The notes beneath the pieces are model-generated. The model saw nothing but the letters and a program-made list of their open reading frames with translations, ran no database searches and was not told the DNA's origin. Shown piece by piece: positions 8,517-14,767 of a DNA stretch of 51,678 nucleotides (position 1 is the first letter of the stretch; every line of letters starts with the position of its first letter). Source of the stretch: Gemmataceae bacterium (GTDB lineage Bacteria > Planctomycetota > Planctomycetia > Gemmatales > Gemmataceae); NCBI GenBank assembly GCA_022616435.1, contig JAKEET010000127.1, positions 1 to 51,678 on the forward strand, read 5' to 3'. The translations under genes and the position numbers were made by a program.

Positions 8517-10046
8517 CTAATGTTTGTGCGGTTCCTTGGTTGACGGCGAGGACTTCGCCTCGCCGTGGCCGGCATGGCCCGCATGGAGGTTGGCGCCCGC
8601 CTGACCGCCCGGAAACAGCAGGCTCGGCATCCCTTCGATCTGCCGCTGGCTGTCGAGCAGGAAGCCGCCGCGGACCACGACAAACTCACCCGGCTTCAAG
8701 CCCGACAGGACCGGGTAGTAAACGCCTGTCCGTCCCGAGTCGTCCTTCCCCGTGGCGCGCGGGCCGAGCGTCAGTTCCACCAACTCGTAGGCGCCGTCGT
8801 CGTTGAGGCGATACGCGACCTGACGGCGGCCCGTGTCCAGCACGGCGCTCGATCGGATCGCCAGCACCTTTCCCTGCGGCGGCGGTTCCGCTTTCTTCGG
8901 CGTCTTCTTCCGGCCCGGCGCCGCCGCATGGTCGTGGCCGGCGTGGGCGTCCTTCTTGAGCTGGACCGGTTTGATGTCGGGCACGCGTTCCAGCGGCATG
9001 TCGCAGATGTTGCAGTCCCCCGGCTTGTCGCGGACCACTTCCGGATGCATCGGGCAGATGTACTTTCCTTCCAACCCGGTCGGCGCCGGCGTGCCGTCCG
9101 GACGGATGCGCACCTCGATGGCCGCCGAGGCGTACATCCCCGGCTTGAGGCGGCGCTCGGAGTTCTTCAGGTTCACGCGCACCTTCACGGCGCGCGTCCG
9201 CTCATTGAGAAATGGATCGATGAACGCGACGGTGCCGCGAAACGTCTCGCCGGGGAATGCCTCCAGGGTCACGTCCACCGGCTGGCCGAAGCGGACCCAG
9301 CCCAGGTCGTATTCGTAGATGTCCAGGTACAGCCAGATCGGATCGAGGTCGGCGATGCGGTAGAGCACATCGCCTTCCTTGACGTACTGTCCGACGCGGA
9401 CGCTCTTTTCGATCACGGTGCCGCCGATAGGCGCGTAGATGGTGAGGTGCGTGGCGCGCTTGCGCGACTTCTCGATGGCCTGAATCTGCTCGGGCAGGAT
9501 GCCGAGCAGCCGCAGCTTGGTGCGGGCCGCCTCCAGCGTGGCCTCGCCGAGGACGCCGCTCCCCTTGGCGTCCAGCGCCCGGATCAGCTCGTCCTGGGCG
9601 ACGACCAGGTCGGGACTGTAGATGTCCACCAGGTGATGGTCTTTCTTCACCTGGATGCCGGTGAAGTCGGCGTAGACGCGGTCCACCCGGCCGGCGATGC
9701 GGGCCGTGATGTAGGCCACCTGCCGCTCGTTGTAATCGAGCCGGCCGACGGTTCGCACCTCCTTGAACAGCTCGCGATACTTGAGACCCTCGGTCTGCAC
9801 GCCGGCGCGTTCTTCGAGCGCCGCCTGGATCGCGCCGAGCTGAGCGACCGGCACCAGGTCCATGCCGCACAGGGGACATTTCTGCCCCTTGGGCAGCCGG
9901 ACCTGCGGATGCATCGAGCAGGTGTAGTCGGCGGCGCCGCCGGCCACGTCGGTGGGCGGCGCCGGCCAGAGCAAGAGCGCCGCGACGAGGCCCGCGAGCA
10001 GGAGCGGGACGATCAAGGACTGGAACAGGTTCATGAGCATTCGCAT
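8517..10046 (-). CDS. cusB: CusB-like periplasmic adaptor with two heavy-metal-binding domains
   Basis: A 509-residue membrane fusion protein. A single N-terminal hydrophobic segment (residues 7-27) anchors it. A heavy-metal-binding domain at about 41-67 has YTCSMHPQV followed by CPLCGMDLVP. The barrel-sandwich hybrid, hairpin and beta-barrel regions follow (for example YAPIGGTVIEKSVRVGQYV and GQPVDVTLEAFPG). A second HMBD with ICPMHPEV and CNICDMPLE lies near residues 328-355, an uncommon duplication for an adaptor. His-rich patches near HAGHDHAA and at the C-terminus (HAGHAGHGE) could bind additional metal. AGGAGG six bases before the ATG at 10046 fixes the start. It passes periplasmic metal to the downstream CusA-like pump. 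Confidence 0.9.
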   Translation of the reverse strand: MRMLMNLFQSLIVPLLLAGLVAALLLWPAPPTDVAGGAADYTCSMHPQVRLPKGQKCPLCGMDLVPVAQLGAIQAALEERAGVQTEGLKYRELFKEVRTVGRLDYNERQVAYITARIAGRVDRVYADFTGIQVKKDHHLVDIYSPDLVVAQDELIRALDAKGSGVLGEATLEAARTKLRLLGILPEQIQAIEKSRKRATHLTIYAPIGGTVIEKSVRVGQYVKEGDVLYRIADLDPIWLYLDIYEYDLGWVRFGQPVDVTLEAFPGETFRGTVAFIDPFLNERTRAVKVRVNLKNSERRLKPGMYASAAIEVRIRPDGTPAPTGLEGKYICPMHPEVVRDKPGDCNICDMPLERVPDIKPVQLKKDAHAGHDHAAAPGRKKTPKKAEPPPQGKVLAIRSSAVLDTGRRQVAYRLNDDGAYELVELTLGPRATGKDDSGRTGVYYPVLSGLKPGEFVVVRGGFLLDSQRQIEGMPSLLFPGGQAGANLHAGHAGHGEAKSSPSTKEPHKH

Positions 10047-10070
10047 GGGTCGCCTCCTGGTGCATTCCGC

Positions 10071-10442
10071 TCACTTGGCGGACGTCTTGTTCTCCCTGAG
10101 CTGCTTGACCTTGGCCAGCGTACGGTCGGCGTGGGCCTTGGCCCTGGTTTCGCAGGCGTCGCAGCACAAGAACACGGACTGGTCGTTGAGCATGACCTTG
10201 TACGGCACGCCCATCGAGCCGAGCGGGTGGGCCTCGACGGGGCACAAACGCTGTTCCTCGGCGAGCTTCTGGTCCTCAGGGGTCAGCTTCGCCAGGTTGG
10301 CGCGAATGGCCGCCTCGTCGCTCCCCGGCGCCGCGGCCTTGGCGGGACCGGCCTTGGGCTGCTCCACCGGCGGGCGACCGCAGCCGGAGAGGGCCACCAG
10401 CGCGACGAGGACCATTAGGCTGACGGATGTCATCGTTTTCAT
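10071..10442 (-). CDS. small periplasmic lipoprotein with TRASH/YHS-like metal-binding Cys motif
   Basis: A 123-residue lipoprotein. The signal peptide ends in a lipobox (ALSGC), after an ATG at 10442 with AAAGGATG upstream; a longer frame to 10520 would run into a palindromic repeat and is not credible. The mature C-terminal half holds LCPVEAHPLGSMG then VFLCCDACETRAKAH, a C-P...C-C-x-x-C arrangement like TRASH or YHS metal-binding domains. It stops 24 bases before the adaptor gene, so it is in the same operon and is likely a periplasmic copper or silver chaperone feeding the pump. The function is inferred from motif and context. Confidence 0.8.
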   Translation of the reverse strand: MKTMTSVSLMVLVALVALSGCGRPPVEQPKAGPAKAAAPGSDEAAIRANLAKLTPEDQKLAEEQRLCPVEAHPLGSMGVPYKVMLNDQSVFLCCDACETRAKAHADRTLAKVKQLRENKTSAK

Positions 10443-10508
10443 GGTGAAACCATCCTTTCTCGTGAGACGGGGCTCCGGTCTGAACGCGTGGGCATCACGT
10501 GCGCGACT

Positions 10509-10583
10509 CCGCTGCACCAACCCGACGCGTAAGCGAGGGATTTCGCCTGCTCCCCTCGCTTACGCGTCGGGTTGGTGCAGCGG
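10509..10583. repeat. 31-bp perfect inverted repeat (planctomycete-type palindrome)
   Basis: The left arm 10509-10539 and the right arm 10553-10583 are exact reverse complements over 31 bases, with a 13-base loop. The core reads CCAACCCGACGCGTAAGCG. Translated, it yields the spurious peptide motifs TRRVSEG and SLTRRVG that I recall seeing in planctomycete annotations, so it is probably one copy of a genome-wide dispersed element. It sits between two co-directional genes of the copper operon and could form a strong hairpin in their mRNA, acting as a terminator, attenuator or stabiliser. Confidence 0.75.
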
Positions 10584-10684
10584 AATCACGCACGCTCATC
10601 TGGAACAGGCGCTGGCCGAGGGCGTTGATCGGACGGCGAACACGGAGTGTGAGCCAAGAGCGATTCGGCTCGAATCAGAAGGGT

Positions 10685-11140
10685 TTAGCAGCGCAGAACA
10701 TGGAGGGCGCGCAGCAGATCTCTGGGACTACAGCAGGGAAAGACCGCGGGCTCCCGGGTTGCGTCGCCTTGCACCCGTGAGTTCTGGGGAATCGCGGTGA
10801 GCAATGTGTCGCACGGAGGCAGCTTTGCCATGGCCCCCGCCGCCTCGACGCCGAGATTGCGTTCCGATGTGGCCACAGAAGAACTGCCCCCAATCCCCTG
10901 CTCGCACGGACACGACTTTTTCGGGCAGGCGGGCGACCTTCGTTCGTGGGAGTCGTTGTCGCGGGAGCCGGACGATTGGTTGGAAGGCGTGCTGTGATGT
11001 CCGCAGCAGCAGGGGCGCGGGGCCGACGGTTCGGCCTTCGCGGTGGACGAGCGGAACCAACGAATGCCCGTGCAGCAGCACAGCCAGGGACTGGCCATGG
11101 TTGCCAGCATCAGATACAGGGTTACCGCGATCCGTGCCAT
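10685..11140 (-). CDS. Cys/His-rich secreted hypothetical protein heading the copper-efflux operon
   Basis: A 151-residue protein I cannot assign to a family. From the ATG at 11140 it starts MARIAVTLYLMLATM and has a hydrophobic signal segment that runs straight into a Cys cluster (WLCCCTG). Further metal-ligand-like groups follow: CCCGHH near residue 45, CPKKSCPCEQG near 75, and a terminal CC and C. This start is chosen because the perfect -10 TATAAT lies at 11193-11198, inside any longer frame. It is first in a leftward run with the lipoprotein, adaptor and pump, so a periplasmic metal-sequestering role is plausible. Most of the mature sequence is low-complexity (Ser/Arg/Pro), so disorder is likely. 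Confidence 0.6.
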   Translation of the reverse strand: MARIAVTLYLMLATMASPWLCCCTGIRWFRSSTAKAEPSAPRPCCCGHHSTPSNQSSGSRDNDSHERRSPACPKKSCPCEQGIGGSSSVATSERNLGVEAAGAMAKLPPCDTLLTAIPQNSRVQGDATREPAVFPCCSPRDLLRALHVLRC

Positions 11141-11159
11141 GTAGGTCACGCTCACATGC

Positions 11160-11198
11160 GAAGTCGTCGACTTCAGCATAACACCGTTAACCATTATA
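11160..11198 (-). promoter_or_regulatory. promoter -10 and operator-like palindrome of the copper operon
   Basis: The minus strand reads a perfect TATAAT (11198-11193) with no good -35 at normal spacing, which is typical of activator-dependent or long-spacer MerR/CueR-type promoters. About a turn and a half downstream lies GAAGTC-GTC-GACTTC (11160-11174), a 6-bp-arm inverted repeat placed where a repressor could act. Transcription would start near 11186. No regulator gene is next to it. Confidence 0.4.
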
Positions 11199-11248
11199 GC
11201 AACCGCAACCGCGGAGCGCTGCCGGCAACAATCCAGACATTCTCGATG

Positions 11249-11998
11249 TCAGAACGGCTCACGTTCGCCTCCCAGCTCGAAGCCAAGCTCCTCGAGCCGC
11301 ACCGCCGGCTCGAAGCCGAGCAGGCGCTGCGCCTTGTCAAGGTCCCAGCGCGTTCGGGCCGCCGCGCCGACGACCGTCACAATCTCGAAGCCGATGCCGG
11401 GCGCCGTCAAGGCCCGTTGATAGGCCTGGATCAGGTCGGCAAAGGCCAGCCATTGCGGCCGCAGGCGGCGGCCCTGCCAGCGCGGCTCGCTCGGCTCGAT
11501 CGGCTTGGGGATGCGCAGGCACACGATCGACAGTCCGTGGTTCCGCGCGAAATGCTCGCACACGGCTTCGGCCAGACCCTTGGTGAGTGAATAAGTCCCC
11601 ACAGTCCGCGGCGGCGCGTCGGCGGCGATCCGCTCGGATGGAGAATAGCCCCAGGCGACCATGATGCTGCTGGTGTGGACGACGCGGCGGAGGCCGTGCC
11701 GCCGCGCCGCTTCCAGGACGTTGAACGTTCCTTTGACATTGACGTCGAAGCGAAGCTGATTGAAGGCGTCATCCTCGACCTCGCCTTCCAGGCCCGAGGC
11801 GACCGCCAGATGCACGACGGCATCGCAACCCTCCATGGCTCGCAGCACATCATCCAGCCGGGTCACGTCGGCCGGCACGAAGCGCGGCTCACCGGCGAGC
11901 GGTTGCACATCGGCCAGGCGCAGCTCGTGCTGGCTGTCGAGGCCGCGGGTCAGCTCCCGGCCGACATACCCCGCGGCGCCGGTGATCAGGATGCGCAT
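11249..11998 (-). CDS. NAD-dependent epimerase/dehydratase (extended SDR)
   Basis: A 249-residue extended short-chain dehydrogenase/reductase. The Rossmann signature GAAGYVG is at residues 7-13, an acidic residue follows strand 2 (RLADV), and the catalytic YxxxK is seen as YSLTK near residue 135, after a TSS motif. The size and the opening MRILITGAAGYVG match uronate dehydrogenase-like and small epimerase-like SDRs. The start at 11998 has GGGAG six bases upstream; the ATG at 12010 directly abuts the purine tract and is disfavoured. It is the last gene of a leftward Gfo/Idh/MocA-MFS-SDR run, so a role in sugar-acid or polyol oxidation is inferred. The substrate is unknown. Confidence 0.85.
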   Translation of the reverse strand: MRILITGAAGYVGRELTRGLDSQHELRLADVQPLAGEPRFVPADVTRLDDVLRAMEGCDAVVHLAVASGLEGEVEDDAFNQLRFDVNVKGTFNVLEAARRHGLRRVVHTSSIMVAWGYSPSERIAADAPPRTVGTYSLTKGLAEAVCEHFARNHGLSIVCLRIPKPIEPSEPRWQGRRLRPQWLAFADLIQAYQRALTAPGIGFEIVTVVGAAARTRWDLDKAQRLLGFEPAVRLEELGFELGGEREPF

Positions 11999-12087
11999 GA
12001 CTTCTCCCATCTCCTCTTCTCAATCAGTCGAATCAGTGAAATCCGTGGGCAACTTCTCCGCCGGACGCAGGCCGAAGGCCTTGTCAC

Positions 12088-13428
12088 TCACTCCGGCAAC
12101 GGCTGGCCTTTCGTCTCGGGCAGCAGCAGCGTCAGCAAGATGCCCACCACGAACAGGCCGCTCATGAGCGTGACGGCATGAGGCAGCTCGAGCACGCTCT
12201 TGAGCCAGCCGGAAAAGAGCAGCATCGAGGCGGCGACGAGCCGCCCGCCGTTGAAGCAGAAGCCGGCGCCCGTGGCGCGCAGGCGCGTGGGAAACAGCTC
12301 GGGAAAGTAGATCGCGTAGCCGGCGTGCATCGACAGGGTGATGAAGCCATACACCGGCAGCAGGGCGAGGAGCTGTGCGTACGTCGCCGGCAGGTAGCAG
12401 GTGACCGGCACGATGATCAGGGCCGCGGCCTGAGTGATGATGAACGCGCGGCGCCGGCCGACGCGGACCGCCAGCGGCCCGAACGCCAGCAAGCCGAGCC
12501 CGCCGCCGGTGGTCTGCACTATGGCGAACGCGAACCGGGCGCGCGTCTGCGCCGCCGCCTCATCGAGTCCTTCGGCCAGGAGCAGTCGTTGGGCCAGGCC
12601 CTGTCCGGCGATGGTCACTGCCCAGAACGTGCCCAGGCCGACGGCCGCGAGCAAGAGTCCCGCGATGGCCCGGAAGCGCCAGCGCGGATCGCGCCAGAGA
12701 TCGCTGAGGCCCTGACTTTCGGCCGGATTGGCGGGAAGCGGGCGATCGCCTTCCGGCATCGCGGACGGCGCCGCCGTGCGGTGTTCTTTGACCGACGCCC
12801 GGATCCAGACAACCAGCAGCGCGGGCAGGATGCCAATCAGGTAGGCGTAGCGCCACTCGCTGCCCACGAGCATGCCGGCCAGGCCGGCAAGCCAGGTGCC
12901 GATGACGCTGGTGGCATGGAAGATGGCGCCGGCCTGGGCCCGCGCCCGCGCCGAAAACACCTCGGCCACGAGCGCTGCCGCGACCGACCACTCGCCGCCC
13001 GTTCCCATGGCCACCAGGAAGCGCAGGATCGCGACTTGCCACACGTTTTGCGCCAGGCAGGTCAGGCCGGAGAACACCGAGTAGGTGAGGATGGTGGCGA
13101 TCAGCACCGGACGCCGGCCCCAGCGATCGGCGAGCATGCCGAACAGGACCCCGCCAAGGGCGCCGCCGGCCAGGAACACGCCGAGCAGCACGTCGCCGTA
13201 GTACGCCACGTCGGGATGATCGTGCGACACGCCGAGCAGCTCGGTCAGCAAGGATTCGCGCGTGATGTTGAAGATCTGGCCTTCGTAGACGTCGAACACC
13301 CAGCCGGCGGACGCCAGGGCCAGGACGAGCCATTGATACGCGCTGACGCCGCGATACCAGGGGCGTGCATCGTCGTCGTCGCGTCGCGGCTCGCTGGGTT
13401 GCATCGGACTTCGTCCATCCTTCGCCAT
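12088..13428 (-). CDS. MFS transporter (sugar/organic-acid type)
   Basis: A 446-residue major facilitator permease with about twelve hydrophobic segments. The first helix starts near WLVLALASAGWVFDVYEG, a form found in the aromatic-acid/metabolite:proton group. Motif A is seen as GMLADRWGRRPV between helices 2 and 3, and there is a weaker repeat in the second half (LAVRVGRRRAF). The start is uncertain: 13482 is the longest frame, but its start codon would be buried in a 10-bp hairpin (13474-13499), so 13428 is taken; 13404 is also possible. No clear ribosome site is seen. It lies between an oxidoreductase and an SDR on the same strand and probably imports their substrate. Confidence 0.88.
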   Translation of the reverse strand: MAKDGRSPMQPSEPRRDDDDARPWYRGVSAYQWLVLALASAGWVFDVYEGQIFNITRESLLTELLGVSHDHPDVAYYGDVLLGVFLAGGALGGVLFGMLADRWGRRPVLIATILTYSVFSGLTCLAQNVWQVAILRFLVAMGTGGEWSVAAALVAEVFSARARAQAGAIFHATSVIGTWLAGLAGMLVGSEWRYAYLIGILPALLVVWIRASVKEHRTAAPSAMPEGDRPLPANPAESQGLSDLWRDPRWRFRAIAGLLLAAVGLGTFWAVTIAGQGLAQRLLLAEGLDEAAAQTRARFAFAIVQTTGGGLGLLAFGPLAVRVGRRRAFIITQAAALIIVPVTCYLPATYAQLLALLPVYGFITLSMHAGYAIYFPELFPTRLRATGAGFCFNGGRLVAASMLLFSGWLKSVLELPHAVTLMSGLFVVGILLTLLLPETKGQPLPE

Positions 13429-13473
13429 GCGGGACTGGTATCCTGTCGCGCCTTCGTTGTCGGGTTTGGGTGC

Positions 13474-13499
13474 CATGGCCACGGCTTTGCGTGGCCATG
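13474..13499. repeat. 10-bp perfect hairpin between oxidoreductase and MFS genes
   Basis: CATGGCCACG (13474-13483) pairs exactly with CGTGGCCATG (13490-13499) across a six-base gap. It falls in the gap after the Gfo/Idh/MocA stop and could limit read-through or protect the upstream mRNA. It has no T-run. Confidence 0.5.
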
Positions 13500-13529
13500 C
13501 GGTCGCGGCTCATGCCCACACAGCACTGG

Positions 13530-14564
13530 TCATTCGTCATTGCCATCGACAGCCACCGGCATCCCCTTCTCCACCGACTGCTGCGCCTTCAAGCACAGAC
13601 GCACCGACCACTCGCCGTCGATCCCGGTGGCCGCCGGCGCGCCGCCGCTCTGGATGCAGCGCACGAAGCGCTGGAACTGGTCCTCCAGCTCGAACACCTC
13701 GCCGGCCGCACGCGGGATGGGAATCTCCTCCAGGACCTCGCCGCGTCGGAGCTTGAGGCTGAAGCTCGGTTCAAAGGTGCGGTCCATCGCCCCCGACCAC
13801 GCCGCCCACAGGGCGCCCTCCGTCCCGGAAACCTTCACGATCTGATGGTGCTCCCAGCCGCCCAGGCACTGCGCGATCACGGCGAACTGGCCGCCCGAGA
13901 AGGCCACCGTCGCCGAGAAGTGGTCTTGCAGCTCGGGATGATCGGGCCGCTGGGCGTTGGCCCGCGCGTACACCGACACCGGCTGCGCCGCCGGCGCCAG
14001 GCACCACCGGGCCAGGTCGAAAAAGTGAATCGGCTCTTCCAGGATCCAGTTGCCGACGCGCTGGATGTCGTAGCGCCAGCCGTCGGCGCCCAGGCGATAC
14101 GGCTTGCGCCACAGCTCGATGAGGATGTACAAAGGCGCGCCGATCGCGCCGCCGTCGATCAGCGACTTGACCTTCCCCCAGAGCGACGACAAGCGCATTT
14201 CGTGCCCGACCGCCAGCACCCGGCCGCCTTGCTCGGCCAGGGCGTTGAGCCGGCGGCACTCGGCCACGCTGAGGCACATCGGTTTCTCCAGGAGCAGGTG
14301 CCGGCCCGACTCGAGCACGGCCGCGCCTGCCTCGGCGTGCAAGTGCGAAGGCAGCACGACGGCGACGGCGTCGAGCTGTTCCTTGTCGAGCATGACGCGA
14401 TAGTCGCCGTACACCCGGCAAGCGGGATGCTCGTGCCGGGCCTTGTCCTGCGTCGCCGGGGTGCGCGCCGCGATCGCCATGAGGCTGGCCTCGGGGTTGT
14501 GGGACATGACGCGGGCGTGGTGGCTCCCCCACGCGCCGTAACCGATCAAAGCGCACCGCAACAT
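13530..14564 (-). CDS. Gfo/Idh/MocA family oxidoreductase
   Basis: A 344-residue NAD(P)-dependent oxidoreductase. The nucleotide fold begins MLRCALIGYGAWG (glycine motif at residues 8-13), and the family motif EKP is present near residue 92 (LLLEKPMCLS). The C-terminal alpha/beta domain contains the expected WRYDIQRVGNWILEEPIHFFDLARW segment split over strands that form the active-site pocket. GGAGG precedes the ATG at 14564; the longer frame to 14636 would add an Arg-rich tail that reads as non-coding. It is the first gene of a leftward set with an MFS transporter and an SDR. Family members act on inositols, sugars or N-acetylaminosugars; the substrate cannot be deduced here. Confidence 0.88.
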   Translation of the reverse strand: MLRCALIGYGAWGSHHARVMSHNPEASLMAIAARTPATQDKARHEHPACRVYGDYRVMLDKEQLDAVAVVLPSHLHAEAGAAVLESGRHLLLEKPMCLSVAECRRLNALAEQGGRVLAVGHEMRLSSLWGKVKSLIDGGAIGAPLYILIELWRKPYRLGADGWRYDIQRVGNWILEEPIHFFDLARWCLAPAAQPVSVYARANAQRPDHPELQDHFSATVAFSGGQFAVIAQCLGGWEHHQIVKVSGTEGALWAAWSGAMDRTFEPSFSLKLRRGEVLEEIPIPRAAGEVFELEDQFQRFVRCIQSGGAPAATGIDGEWSVRLCLKAQQSVEKGMPVAVDGNDE

Positions 14565-14625
14565 GCTGCCTCCATCAATGCTCGCTCGACGCTGCTGAAG
14601 GTCGAGGCGGGGGGTCGCGGGTCGT

Positions 14626-14653
14626 TTGACCCGCACGTTCCTGGCGGTATCCT
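14626..14653 (+). promoter_or_regulatory. distal rightward promoter of the HEAT-repeat gene
   Basis: TTGACC (14626-14631), a 16-base spacer and TATCCT (14648-14653). Transcription would begin near 14660, upstream of a possible 22-codon leader ORF. Confidence 0.35.
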
Positions 14654-14672
14654 AATCTGCCGAAGGGAGCAA
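14644..14672 (-). promoter_or_regulatory. possible promoter for the Gfo/Idh/MocA operon
   Basis: The minus strand reads TTGCTC (14672-14667), 17 bases, then TACCGC (14649-14644). The -10 is weak. It would overlap the rightward promoter at 14626-14653, so the two directions may compete. Confidence 0.25.
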
Positions 14673-14676
14673 CGCC

Positions 14677-14745
14677 ATGCCCGAATATCCCTCCAACCAG
14701 CACGTGCCATGTGGTTGCTCTGCTTCCCGCCTCGCGGTATCTTAG
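14677..14745 (+). CDS. possible 22-residue leader ORF
   Basis: The frame reads MPEYPSNQHVPCGC followed by eight residues and a TAG. AAGGGAG lies seven bases before its ATG and it is placed between two rightward promoters, ending inside the -10 of the second. This could be a regulatory leader peptide, but a frame this short with a ribosome site can arise by chance. No family is recognised. Confidence 0.2.
   Translation: MPEYPSNQHVPCGCSASRLAVS
14715..14743 (+). promoter_or_regulatory. proximal promoter of the HEAT-repeat gene
   Basis: TTGCTC (14715-14720), exactly 17 bases, then TATCTT (14738-14743). The start point would be near 14750, leaving a leader of about 18 bases containing GAGGGGA ahead of the ATG at 14768. 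Confidence 0.45.
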
Positions 14746-14767
14746 TGGCCATGAGGGGACACGAGCC

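Noticed and set aside
5477..8806. A 1109-codon rightward frame
   Set aside because: It is the antisense of the CusA-like gene; the composition (Asp/Gly/Arg/His repeats) is what high GC produces, with no family motif.
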